This document shows, piece after piece, positions 8,271 to 16,334 of a DNA stretch of 64,000 nucleotides (position 1 is the stretch's first letter; each line of letters opens with the position of its first letter). Position numbers and translations under genes: made by a program. The notes under the pieces are model-generated. The model did not search any database. It saw only the letters and a program-made list of their open reading frames with translations, and was not told the origin of the DNA. The stretch lies in NCBI GenBank assembly GCA_023284085.1, contig JAKVHY010000020.1, positions 1 to 64,000 of the forward strand, given 5' to 3'. This DNA is from Shewanella benthica. Lineage in GTDB: Bacteria > Pseudomonadota > Gammaproteobacteria > Enterobacterales > Shewanellaceae.

Positions 8271-8478
8271 ACAGCTCCATAAACCAAACATAAAACAGCA
8301 ACAAGAACAAAAAGCTAGGGCAAAATACAAGTTTTATATTTCAATTATAAATATGTGATGGAGATGTTGAATTCACTATTGTAAGCAAGAGTAAAAGTAG
8401 GTTAATGTGTGTGCAGTTAGGGAAACGCAGGGCAAACTCTTACATCACAAGGGAACGCCATTCAGGGAAGAAAAAGCC
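8271..8478 (+). repeat. Island cassette repeat, copy 3
   Basis: Starts AACAGCTCCATAAACCAAACA, continues through TTTTATATTTCAATT, ATGTGATGGAGATGTTGAAT and AGGTTAATGTGTGTGCAGTT, and ends near CCATTCAGGGAAGA. It corresponds to the first part of copy 1 with very high identity and lacks the later tail. A short fragment of the same left edge (AACAGCTCCATAAACCAAACA) also occurs at 12669-12690. Confidence 0.8.
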
Positions 8479-8626
8479 AATCATTAGCTTGTAAAGGGTC
8501 TACTCAGTGACCACATGCAAGCACCAAGTGATAACGTTTACTCTGACCCTGATTTCCCAGCCAGATACTATGCGCGTTGTGCAAAATAATAGGTTTATTA
8601 ATTGTGCATGCGCGTTAATAAAATAT

Positions 8627-8640
8627 GTGCGCATGCGCAC
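8627..8640. promoter_or_regulatory. 14-bp perfect palindrome upstream of PD-(D/E)XK gene
   Basis: GTGCGCATGCGCAC is a perfect palindrome. Related half-site-like strings (ATGCGCGTTGTGCA near 8571, TGTGCATGCGCGTTAAT near 8604) lie just upstream. The cluster stands out in an AT-rich region and precedes the nuclease-like gene by about 50 bp, so it is a candidate operator for an unlinked regulator. Confidence 0.5.
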
Positions 8641-8692
8641 TATACAGCTGTTACATTCCTAGCTTCACTCACTATTGTAATAAGGCGGTTAA

Positions 8693-10249
8693 TTGGTAGA
8701 TTTAAAGAAGCTTGAAAATTTTGGTTTGCTAATGTCTTACAAAGCATTAAATAATAATGAATCTAATTTAATTAAGTTATTAGATAACTCTATTGATGAA
8801 TTGGATTTAGTATTATTGTCCATCGCTTCATATCATGAAGACGAAAGTAGTAAACTAATGGGTTGGATATTCAATTCATTAGCTAAAAATAAGAAACAAC
8901 GAGCCAAGTGTAAAAATTATACTCATGCCACTGCAAGATCCGAACGTTTAGTCGTTTGGGAAAACATACTTAAAAATAAAGAAATAACTAGAAGAAAGTC
9001 ATATAAAAAGTCACTCGACTATATTTGCAATCTCCTCATGACATCAAATGACAATTTTAATAGAGATTTTACATTTGAAAGTGAGTTGTCAAGCATATCT
9101 GTTATGCAGTACAGAGATAATTATTCAATGCAATTTATCAGAGCAATTGAAATATTCTTGATGAATTCAAGATTGAATTCTTACGTTGAATTATTTAAAT
9201 CAACTTACGGGGTAGAGGTTAAAGATTATATTTACGTCGTCTATTGTACTGTTATAAGATTTTTTAAATTCAAAAAAATCGACTACTTCCGACCATATCA
9301 AATAGAACAATGGAAGCTACTTGTTGAAGATCCAATATTTAGAAAGATTGATAGAATCATAGTAAAAAGGGTTTTAGATACTATTTCGAATGATATAGAA
9401 AGCTATTGTGATGATTTAAAAAATAAAAAGTCGTCAGTGCGCGATTTTTCTGTTTTTTGCAATAAGCCACTTTTAAAACTAAAGAACGAAGAGTATATCC
9501 CTTTAGATGGCAAGCTATTAGAGGATTTGATTTTTAATAATTTATTTTATAAATTTTTAGATATGCAAAATAATAATGGTTTCATGTCTGATTTTGGATT
9601 CGCTTTTGAAGACTATGTTTGCAAACTAGTAAATGAAAGTTGTTCGTATAGAGAAACTTATACCTATATACCTGAATTTGAATTTCGATATAATAAAAAT
9701 CAGAATAAATCTCATGATGCAATAATATACAATGAATCAAAAGATTCGGCTTTAGCCATAGAAGTTAAATCATCTAGATTTCTTAATTCTATGTTGGTTT
9801 CTGAAGACAATAATTGTTCTTTCGACAAAACTGTTAATAAGTTATTAATCAGACCTTGGGAGCAGATGATGAAATCCCTTACAGGAATAATGAAGTCCAA
9901 TGCTGAACCAAGGTTTAGTGAGAGAACTACCTTTTTTTTCTTATGTGTAACCATGAATGATATCCCTATGTATCCTTTAGAAATAACATTAAATCAAGAA
10001 GGGAGAGACATTACGAAGTATTTTTTCTCAATGAATATTGAAGCTTTTGAAATATTTATGGAGATCTTATCTGTGGAATCGGAATACTGCTTCGGCTCTG
10101 TTCTTTTAGGTTATTTAGAGCATAAAAAGGTGATGTCAATAAAGACTTACTTATCGAGAATTAGAGAACATAATAATTTAACTAATTTAAAATTAAGAAG
10201 TAGCAGAACAAATAAGCTAAATGATTTTTTTAGTTATATTGATGGGTAG
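8693..10249 (+). CDS. PD-(D/E)XK nuclease-like protein
   Basis: 518 residues, AT-rich. The first 290 residues are helical with no family I recognise. The second half has a restriction-endonuclease-like core: Glu306 in FAFEDYVCKLV, Asp342 in SHDAIIYN, and Glu357-x-Lys359 in ALAIEVKSSRF. This matches the PD-(D/E)XK spacing and suggests metal-dependent cleavage of nucleic acid. The start is taken as TTG 8693, 7 nt after AAGG (8682-8685); the next Met is residue 14. The gene stands alone behind the third cassette repeat and a palindromic operator-like site, and its stop abuts a RAYT element. A defence nuclease is plausible but unproven. Confidence 0.6.
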   Translation: MVDLKKLENFGLLMSYKALNNNESNLIKLLDNSIDELDLVLLSIASYHEDESSKLMGWIFNSLAKNKKQRAKCKNYTHATARSERLVVWENILKNKEITRRKSYKKSLDYICNLLMTSNDNFNRDFTFESELSSISVMQYRDNYSMQFIRAIEIFLMNSRLNSYVELFKSTYGVEVKDYIYVVYCTVIRFFKFKKIDYFRPYQIEQWKLLVEDPIFRKIDRIIVKRVLDTISNDIESYCDDLKNKKSSVRDFSVFCNKPLLKLKNEEYIPLDGKLLEDLIFNNLFYKFLDMQNNNGFMSDFGFAFEDYVCKLVNESCSYRETYTYIPEFEFRYNKNQNKSHDAIIYNESKDSALAIEVKSSRFLNSMLVSEDNNCSFDKTVNKLLIRPWEQMMKSLTGIMKSNAEPRFSERTTFFFLCVTMNDIPMYPLEITLNQEGRDITKYFFSMNIEAFEIFMEILSVESEYCFGSVLLGYLEHKKVMSIKTYLSRIREHNNLTNLKLRSSRTNKLNDFFSYIDG

Positions 10250-10254
10250 GTGGC

Positions 10255-10664
10255 GAAAGAAAAAAGAGAGGACAGCCATATCTTTTGTGCTTTAGAGCAT
10301 CCTCTACTAACCTTTAAGTTACCTCAACTCAGTTTGTTCAGGGTAGCGACTATGACTTCAGCTCGACGTACCTTAATCGACCCAGAATCGACTCCGTTTT
10401 ACCACATAATAAATCGTTGTGTTAGAAGGGCTTTCCTCTGCGGAGAAGATAAATTGACAGGCAAGAGTTTCGAGCATAGACGCGGCTGGATTGTCGAAAA
10501 AATTAAGGCTTTATCTGCTATATTTTGTATCGATGTCTGTGCCTATGCGGTGATGAATAATCACTATCATCTTGTGCTGAAAATTGACCTTGATAGAGCG
10601 AATTCGCTGTCTAACCGCGAGGTAATTGAGCTTTGGTGTAAGGTGACTAAAGGTCATGATGTAG
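10255..10664 (+). pseudogene. Truncated RAYT transposase copy 1
   Basis: Contains the same leader (GAGGACAGCCATATC) and the first about 104 codons of the RAYT gene (ATG 10352), including the HUH region AVMNNHYHLVL. It is cut at GATGTAG, where a second leader begins. The reading frame runs on to 10699 by chance. No catalytic Tyr domain, so inactive. Confidence 0.85.
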
Positions 10665-10861
10665 GAAAAGACAGGACAGCCATATCTTTTGTGCTTTAGA
10701 GCATCCTCTACTAACCTTTAAGTTACCTCAACTCAGTTTGTTCAGGGTAGCGACTATGACTTCAGCTCGACGTACCTTAATCGACCCAGAATCGACTCCG
10801 TTTTACCACATAATAAATCGTTGTGTTAGAAGGGCTTTCCTCTGCGGCGAAGATAAATTGA
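10664..10861 (+). pseudogene. Truncated RAYT transposase copy 2 (leader and about 34 codons)
   Basis: Repeats the leader (GAAAAGACAGGACAGCC) and the first codons (ATG 10757, [13 protein letters not shown]...), then stops at GATAAATTGA and joins a third leader. It is nearly identical to copies 1 and 3. Confidence 0.85.
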
Positions 10862-10952
10862 GAAAAGACAGGACAGCCATATCTTTTGTGCTTTAGAGCA
10901 TCCTCTACTAACCTTTAAGTTACCTCAACTCAGTTTGTTCAGGATAGCGACT

Positions 10953-11984
10953 ATGACTTCAGCTCGACGTACCTTAATCGACCCAGAATCGACTCCGTTT
11001 TACCACATAATAAATCGTTGTGTTAGAAGGGCTTTCCTCTGCGGCGAAGATAAATTGACAGGGAAAAGTTTCGAGCATAGACGCGGCTGGATTGTCGAAA
11101 AAATAAAGGCTCTATCTGCTATCTTTTGTATCGATGTCTGTGCCTATGCGGTGATGAATAATCACTATCATCTAGTGCTGAAAATTGACCTTGATAGAGC
11201 GAATTCGCTGTCGAACCGCGAGATAATTGAGCTTTGGTGTAAGGTGACGAAAGGACATGATGTAGCGACTAAATACATGAATGGCGACACCTTAATCGAG
11301 GGTGAGCGGTTGCTACTCGATGGGTTATTGGCTAAGTGGCATGAACGCCTATCCAGTATCTCTTGGTTTATGCGGTGCCTCAATGAAGAAATAGCCCGTC
11401 GGGCCAATCGAGAAGATGGGTGTAAAGGTGCTTTCTGGGAAGGTCGTTTTAAGAGCCAAGCCTTACTCGATGAGCAAGCACTATTAGCCTGCATGATGTA
11501 TGTTGATTTAAACCCTATCAGAGCTGGGATTGCTAACACACTTCAAGCATCTGATTATACGTCTATTCAGGAGCGCATTACCGAGCTAAGTACTTCTGAT
11601 AAAAACACTAAACCAAATGATGATAAGTCAGCAGCAACTTCGAGTGAGCCACTCAAACCACTTGCCCAATTCGATGGTGCTGCCCATCTAGCGACTCAAT
11701 CAGGTATCCCATTTCATTTCTGCGATTACCTACAACTTATCGATTGGACTGGCAGAGCCATTAGGCCTGATAAAAAAGGTTTTATTGACTCAATCCAGCC
11801 TAAATTACTCAATGAACTTGGCATAGCGCCCGAGGCTTGGATAACCTCAGCGAAAGAGTTTCGCCGCCAATACAGTGGTATTAGTGGTCGTTGGGATGCT
11901 ATGTGTGCTTTCAAAAAGCAGCATAACTGTGGGCTATGGTGTAAAGGAAAAGCCAGCAGTAATGCACTTCATCCATCTCCTTAG
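10953..11984 (+). CDS. REP-associated tyrosine transposase (RAYT, Y1/HUH family)
   Basis: 343 residues from ATG 10953, the start shared with the truncated copies; an in-frame TTG at 10935 is less likely. An N-terminal strand [14 protein letters not shown] is followed by the HUH motif AVMNNHYHLVL (about residues 65-75). The conserved GAFWEGRFKS and ACMMYVDLNPIRAG follow, the latter carrying the catalytic Tyr. The C-terminal extension of about 130 residues is typical of RAYT-type enzymes. Members of this family process single-stranded REP hairpins. A REP-like hairpin sits just downstream and a REP array lies at 26.7 kb. It appears intact and possibly active. Confidence 0.9.
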   Translation: MTSARRTLIDPESTPFYHIINRCVRRAFLCGEDKLTGKSFEHRRGWIVEKIKALSAIFCIDVCAYAVMNNHYHLVLKIDLDRANSLSNREIIELWCKVTKGHDVATKYMNGDTLIEGERLLLDGLLAKWHERLSSISWFMRCLNEEIARRANREDGCKGAFWEGRFKSQALLDEQALLACMMYVDLNPIRAGIANTLQASDYTSIQERITELSTSDKNTKPNDDKSAATSSEPLKPLAQFDGAAHLATQSGIPFHFCDYLQLIDWTGRAIRPDKKGFIDSIQPKLLNELGIAPEAWITSAKEFRRQYSGISGRWDAMCAFKKQHNCGLWCKGKASSNALHPSP

Positions 11985-11990
11985 CAAGGT

Positions 11991-12014
11991 CTTCGCGGCT
12001 GAAGCAGCTCCTAC
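11991..12014 (-). repeat. REP-like hairpin downstream of RAYT
   Basis: On the minus strand it reads GTAGGAGCTGCTTCAGCCGC, followed by GAAG. This has the REP layout of a GTAGGA head and an imperfect GC-rich hairpin, and it resembles the REPs at 26.7-27.3 kb. It lies immediately 3' of the RAYT gene, as expected for RAYT-flanking REPs. Confidence 0.65.
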
Positions 12015-12183
12015 ATTAAAATCGATAAAAAGACGGGACAGGCATATCTTTTCTGAGTATCCAAGGCGGGTTCGGTGGTAACAGTACGGGATTGCTTCGA
12101 CTCGGTGATATTGCAGATGTCAGTTTAGGTTATCAAACGCCTGCGATGACATTAAGTCGATTCACGGAAAAAATAGCATGTTG

Positions 12184-12516
12184 TTAGCCGCAACACTTTT
12201 TATATTTTTTACCACTGCCACATGAACAAGGATCATTACGGTTCGGGGTTTTGTCGAACCTAGTGGTAGTTGGCTTGTTTATAACCGCGTTAAGATCATT
12301 GATATTTTCATCAATAGCACTATCTACAGTAATCTCGGCAAATAATCCATTATCAGCAACTAACGCCGCTACCTCTTTTTTTCTCTCATCACTGTTAACC
12401 ACTAGCGATAATGGCTGCTTTTCTGTACCAAGCTTAACGATACGCTTAGTATTATAACCACTTATTACATGATTTTCTCTGGTGTAGATACGCCCTTTGT
12501 AATACAGATCGTGCAC
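12184..12516 (-). CDS. SEC-C metal-binding motif protein (PBPRA1643-like)
   Basis: 110 residues. The last 17 (NDPCSCGSGKKYKKCCG) are a full SEC-C zinc motif with the CxC...CC ligand set. The N-terminal part (MHDLYYKGRIYTRENHVISG) fits the small family of stand-alone SEC-C proteins known in Vibrio/Photobacterium/Shewanella. The function of that family is not established; SEC-C motifs often mediate metal-dependent protein or ribosome contacts. It is on the minus strand, opposite to its neighbours, between transposon remnants. Confidence 0.8.
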   Translation of the reverse strand: MHDLYYKGRIYTRENHVISGYNTKRIVKLGTEKQPLSLVVNSDERKKEVAALVADNGLFAEITVDSAIDENINDLNAVINKPTTTRFDKTPNRNDPCSCGSGKKYKKCCG

Positions 12517-12980
12517 GATGAACTCCGCTAATTAAATACTAGATTTTAGCGCGGAAGTATAACGTAAAACGTTAAATAGTCGACTGTTGAATTAAGGAGC
12601 TTGCTGCTTGTCTGCCTTTTAACTACAAGCAGAGAAAAATAATACCTTTTGGCTCATGGGAGATAAAAACAGCTCCATAAACCAAACAAGATAAAGGGGT
12701 CAGAACCTGGCGAATCCCCACAAAAAAAAGAAAACAGCCACCCATTGCTAATCAACAACATACAGTCCCCTTTGTTCAAAGTAGAAGTGCGTCACTCATT
12801 TTTAGTTATTGGTTTAAGGTGATTATGCCCTGTCCCAAAAGAACACAAATCAAAGCCGCGATTAACAACCAATGCACCACATCCTCACATCCTCACATCC
12901 TCACTTCCTCAACCAAGAGTGTTATTGACGCTGGAATGCTACAGGGGTAAAATTATGGCCTTCTAATTTTGAGGTTAACC
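12517..12980. other. Intergenic region with repeat fragments
   Basis: 464 bp. Holds a fragment of the cassette repeat (AACAGCTCCATAAACCAAACA, 12669-12690) fused to AGATAAAGGGGTCAGAAC, a RAYT-type end also seen at about 14050 and 14825. A short CCTCACATCCTCACATCCTC tandem repeat lies near 12885-12905. No credible gene. Confidence 0.6.
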
Positions 12981-13319
12981 ATGCGATTCAAGCAAATCAT
13001 AAGCGTTGAAATGGCTAATACCACCGATATATTGTCAGTGTCATTTGGTAAGGAAATTGAAGTCGTCAGCAATGATGGTTCCAGAGTGGCTGACTACTGG
13101 CAGGAAGTCGCTTATCTAGTATTGCTCGATGGTAAAGCCGTGGATGATGGTCATACAAGATCTAATGCGAATGAAGTAGCGAAAAAATGGCAAATAGACG
13201 ATGATTTGCGATTAACAGGACTTGGCACGCACTCAAACAAGCGTTACTGGCAATTACCTATTAAGCTGCAGCGAAAGATTAGAGCATTTGGCAGTGTGTT
13301 ACCTTCACTCGCGCCTTAA
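12981..13319 (+). CDS. Hypothetical protein
   Basis: 112 residues from ATG 12981, which has GAGG 6 nt upstream; the in-frame TTG at 12969 is less likely. Mixed alpha/beta character, with no signal peptide or membrane segment. The Trp/Tyr-containing strings VADYWQEVAYLVLLDG and NKRYWQLPIKLQRK are the most distinctive. The base composition is closer to core genes than to the ABC-3C cassette. A strong terminator follows. I do not recognise the family. Confidence 0.65.
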   Translation: MRFKQIISVEMANTTDILSVSFGKEIEVVSNDGSRVADYWQEVAYLVLLDGKAVDDGHTRSNANEVAKKWQIDDDLRLTGLGTHSNKRYWQLPIKLQRKIRAFGSVLPSLAP

Positions 13320-13375
13320 GAACGTTCAAGGATCGCAGCTCAGTTTCTCTCAAGATACTCAAGAACATATAGTTG

Positions 13376-13410
13376 AAAGCCCCGATACCCCCCGGTATCG
13401 GGGCTTTTTT
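13376..13410 (+). terminator. Strong rho-independent terminator
   Basis: AAAGCCCCGATACC pairs with GGTATCGGGGCTTT around a CCCC loop and is followed by a T run. A perfect 18-bp palindrome (TTTTGTTTGCAAACAAAA, 13407-13424) follows directly. Confidence 0.9.
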
Positions 13411-13444
13411 GTTTGCAAACAAAAGGTAAGACAGGCACATCTTT

Positions 13445-13555
13445 ATTGATGAGCTTAAACGACTCGTTGAAGAGTCCGTTTTTATATACGATGAAATGAG
13501 GCCGCACTTAAGCTTGGGAATGAAAACTCCAAATCAAGTGCATGAAAAAGACTAG
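13445..13555 (+). pseudogene. IS3-family transposase OrfB C-terminal remnant
   Basis: An open frame with no start reads ...ESVFIYDEMRPHLSLGMKTP then NQVHEKD and a stop. The 'YNxxRPHxSLxxxTPxxvh' ending is the hallmark of IS3-family OrfB. It is preceded at once by the AAGACAGGCACATC scar motif, so a RAYT-type insertion or recombination removed the rest. About 60 bp of IS end sequence (ending CAGGGCGGGACA) follows. Confidence 0.8.
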
Positions 13556-13815
13556 CAGCATGGGCTACAGGTCTGATAAAACCGTCAACCTATTTCAGGG
13601 CGGGACACAACAACAAAGCTCTTACATCGGACCAGAAAAGCGTACTTTCTGTCGATGGTTTTATTCTGCGCCATAACCCCCTCTGCGGCTTAATGTACAT
13701 TAACAAATCAACAGTTTTGTGACCTCGTTAACAAACACTCCTGCATGCGAAGCGCAATATGTTTATTCTAAATAAATACAGTTCAAACAAATTAATCACT
13801 AAACAGGGGTAAATT

Positions 13816-14034
13816 ATGAAATATTCACTTGGAGATCTCGTCTATCAAGGCGAAACATCTGGCGTACACAATTGGGATACTTTGGCCGGCACTTCATTTT
13901 ACTGGCACCCAGATTGGCTACATATCGCTGAGAACATGACCGGCCATACACCAGCAATCGCTATGGAACCATCGGACAGTAAGCCAACTAAAGATGATGC
14001 CGCTGCGGTCATCGTTAAACATTTGAACAAGTAA
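13816..14034 (+). CDS. Small hypothetical protein
   Basis: 72 residues, ATG preceded by AGGGGTAAATT (good ribosome-binding site). Soluble and acidic to neutral, rich in Trp/His/Asp (TSFYWHPDWLHIAENM), with an Ala/Lys-rich C-terminal helix. No family recognised. It is monocistronic and lies between an IS3 remnant and RAYT-type end sequences, so it is probably part of the mobile region. Confidence 0.55.
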   Translation: MKYSLGDLVYQGETSGVHNWDTLAGTSFYWHPDWLHIAENMTGHTPAIAMEPSDSKPTKDDAAAVIVKHLNK

Positions 14035-14040
14035 CTACTA

Positions 14041-14078
14041 ACAAAAGATAAAAGATAAAGGGGTCAGAACACATTAGC
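14041..14078 (+). repeat. RAYT-type element end, solo copy (left flank of deaminase)
   Basis: AAAAGATAAAGGGGTCAGAA then CACATTAGCTTTT. A near-identical string occurs at 14819-14853. The two direct copies bracket the deaminase gene. Confidence 0.7.
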
Positions 14079-14127
14079 TTTTTTCCTGTGCGCTGGTAAA
14101 GGCGATTTATAGTGCTGAAACTATAAC

Positions 14128-14162
14128 CAAGACACCCACAACTGTTAATCATGGGTGTCTTG
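14128..14162. repeat. 11-bp perfect stem-loop, inverse copy of the 5.77 kb element
   Basis: CAAGACACCCA (14128-14138) pairs with TGGGTGTCTTG (14152-14162). Read on the minus strand it gives ACACCCATGATTAACA...TGTGGGTGT, the same core as the element at 5769-5805. Stem bases differ by compensatory T-A to G-C changes. Confidence 0.75.
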
Positions 14163-14344
14163 ACCAATCCACTACTACCCTGCCTTTTTATAGCATTTAC
14201 GACATCAAATATGTCATTAACTGGTTCGATTAGATTTATGGATAATAAGCTCATTGAACATTCATGATAAACCGATATGTTATTGATTTATAAAGGTGGC
14301 TTCATTTTTTTATGCTGCAGACACATGGATAAGAGGAACAATTT

Positions 14345-14821
14345 ATGGTGAACGGATCAGAAATGCAGCACCTACGTCGCTGTGTAGAACTTGCAAAAGA
14401 GGCTCTGGAAGCTGGAGACCAACCCTTCGGTTCCATACTCGTTGCCGCAGATGGGGCCGTCCTCTTTGAGGATCGCAATCGAGTATCCTCTGGCGATCAA
14501 ACAAGGCACCCTGAGTTCGAGATCGCCCGTTGGGCGGCGGCGAATATGACTGTAGAAGAAAGAGCTGTGGCGACCGTCTTCACTTCCGGTGAACATTGCC
14601 CAATGTGCGCGGCAGCGCATGGATGGGTTGGGCTAGGCCGCATCGTGTATGTGAGTTCTTGCGAGCAATTGTCGACTTGGCTAGCCGATCTCGGCGTTCC
14701 AGCCTCTCCCGTGCAAAACTTGTCAATCCAGCAGGTGGTCCCCAACCTAGTCGTCGAAGGTCCTATTGCCAACCTTGACAAGCAGGTGCATGATTTACAT
14801 CGACGTTTCTACAGAAAATAA
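14345..14821 (+). CDS. Cytidine/deoxycytidylate-type nucleoside deaminase family protein
   Basis: 158 residues with the zinc-deaminase fold: QPFGSILVAADGAVL (first strands), His55-Pro-Glu57 in TRHPEFEIARWA (Zn ligand and proton shuttle) and Cys85-Pro-Met-Cys88 in SGEHCPMCAAAHG (Zn ligands). All active-site residues are present, so it should be a hydrolytic deaminase of a nucleobase or nucleoside; guanine deaminase-like or tRNA-adenosine deaminase-like substrates are possible. Visibly higher GC than the island genes and bracketed by transposon-end repeats, so probably a separate acquisition. The ATG is preceded by AAGAGGAACAATTT. Confidence 0.8.
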   Translation: MVNGSEMQHLRRCVELAKEALEAGDQPFGSILVAADGAVLFEDRNRVSSGDQTRHPEFEIARWAAANMTVEERAVATVFTSGEHCPMCAAAHGWVGLGRIVYVSSCEQLSTWLADLGVPASPVQNLSIQQVVPNLVVEGPIANLDKQVHDLHRRFYRK

Positions 14822-15319
14822 AAGATAAAGGCGTCAGAACACATTAGCTTTTAGCTCTTTTGATTATTCTGGCTTTATTGGATGACCTGGTTTTAGGTGG
14901 CCGAATCTTACATTTAGATGGGCTTCGATTTCGGCTCTGAATTTGTCGTTACCTAGCGGATAGTTGTGCTTAAGGCCGTTTCTGGTGGTAGGGCAGTATT
15001 GAACAGCTCTCGGTACATTAGTTGAGGCTGTTCCGGAGTGGGTCCCAGAGCTTGATAGATTGGGTGCGGTGTTAGGCAGGCAATCTTTCTGCCTGCACCA
15101 TGATATTGATAACTTGACCAAGTGTATTCGCTGGGATGTTCAACCATGTTGGCTCTGACTGGGTTCAGTTCAATGTAGCGTTGGCAAGCCATAAAGTCGG
15201 ATTCACTATCTATGGGGCATAGACACGAGATTTTCTTGACATATCCGGTCCTTGGATAATGTGGAATGTGAAAAGCATTAAGTATAGACAAAAGTAGCTA
15301 TTAGCTCTGACCCCTTTGT
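14819..15319 (-). pseudogene. Degenerate RAYT element with both ends
   Basis: On the minus strand an interrupted frame carries RAYT core sequence: ACQRYIELNPVRANMVEHPS and YTWSSYQYHGAGR (about 15080-15200), then, after a frameshift, NDKFRAEIEAHLNVRFGHLK (14885-14945). The HUH part is deleted. The outer ends are inverted relatives: GATAAAGGCGTCAGAAC at 14824 and the complement of ACAAAGGGGTCAGAGC at 15301-15318. It is a dead element. Confidence 0.8.
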
Positions 15320-15378
15320 AGGTTTGCGGCTATGCTACACTTATAAGTGGCTAAGATTGTCCCTGCAGGAGGTATAAA

Positions 15379-15900
15379 GTGGCCATCGCAATTACACTTA
15401 GTGAGTATTTGTCAAAAAACAATGTTAAATATGAATTAGTGAAGCATAAACATACCGACGCTTCGCTAGACTCTTCAAAATCTGCCCATATCCCCTCATC
15501 ACACATGTCTAAACCCGTTGTCTTAGTTAACAAATCAGGAGAACACATAATGGCAATTGTGTCTGCTGGCAACAGGCTGTCACTGCCAAGATTGAATGAT
15601 ATAACCGGACAAGAATATAGCTTAGTTAGCGAACAAAAATTGGGTGAGCTTTTCCCCGATTGTGACAGAGGTGCTATCCCCGCAATGGGTGAGGCGTACC
15701 AAATGAAGATGCTTGTTGATGATTCCCTGTTAGCGACCGAGCATGTTTACATAGAAGCCGGTGACCATAATCATTTAATTAAGGTGCCACACAAACAGTA
15801 TGTAAATATGCTAGATAAAACGCCCCATGGCGACATTTCCGGCAAGCGAATAGGCATATCTAGATCGGCGAGAAGATACCAGCGCGATTGGCGATTGTGA
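15379..15900 (+). CDS. YbaK/EbsC-family aminoacyl-tRNA deacylase-like protein
   Basis: 173 residues from GTG 15379, with GGAGG 8 nt upstream. The order YELVKHKHTDAS, then KPVVLVNKSGEHIMAIVSAG, then DRGAIPAMGEAY matches the YbaK/ProX editing-domain fold, in which a Lys in the second block and the 'G.ipp.G' loop shape the active site. Proteins of this class hydrolyse misacylated tRNA (Cys-tRNAPro or Ala-tRNAPro). A basic C-terminal tail (SRSARRYQRDWRL) extends beyond the domain. Exact substrate unknown. It marks the end of the island and is followed by a terminator. Confidence 0.8.
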   Translation: MAIAITLSEYLSKNNVKYELVKHKHTDASLDSSKSAHIPSSHMSKPVVLVNKSGEHIMAIVSAGNRLSLPRLNDITGQEYSLVSEQKLGELFPDCDRGAIPAMGEAYQMKMLVDDSLLATEHVYIEAGDHNHLIKVPHKQYVNMLDKTPHGDISGKRIGISRSARRYQRDWRL

Positions 15901-15954
15901 TCTCATTCCATATGAGTATCGGCTCGAGTCCAAGCTAGTCACACTTTGAAATAG

Positions 15955-15978
15955 AACACCGAGTTAATCTCGGTGTTT
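15955..15978 (+). terminator. Terminator of YbaK-family gene
   Basis: AACACCGAG pairs with CTCGGTGTT around TTAAT, followed by a short T stretch. Confidence 0.7.
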
Positions 15979-16334
15979 GACATTTTGAGGTCGTATCAAC
16001 TTAAAAAGTGACAGGGATATGCCAAGGTTTAGCTAGAGAAGCAGACCTAGACTGACAGCGCCTGTATCTGTTCTACCATCACTGTACCTTATGGCTAACT
16101 CCTGATTTCTAACGACCGTGGATTTAGCATTTATTAAAAATAATCCTACTTAAGATTATCTGTGGACTAAAAGTCTGAATGATTCTTCCGCAATAGAGAA
16201 GCTGATAAACAATTGAATCAGATGGTTAGCAAGTGTAGTCTAGCGGGCAAAGATAATTTATCTAGGCTCTTAGCCTAAAATTTAATAAGTAGCGATTAAC
16301 GACCATTAAAGGCTAAGTAAAGGACGTTCAGGGA
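15979..16334. other. Intergenic region, no gene seen
   Basis: 356 bp with no credible ORF. A small hairpin TAGGCTCTTAGCCTA lies near 16264-16278. A promoter for the next gene is expected but not clear. Confidence 0.5.

Noticed and set aside
10250..10699. Complete gene for copy 1 of the RAYT transposase
   Set aside because: The frame ends by chance in the next leader and lacks the catalytic Tyr region; it is a truncated duplicate.
5769..14162. Integron attC sites for the cassette array
   Set aside because: The hairpins lack paired RYYYAAC/GTTRRRY cores, the cassettes are multi-gene, and no integron integrase is present.
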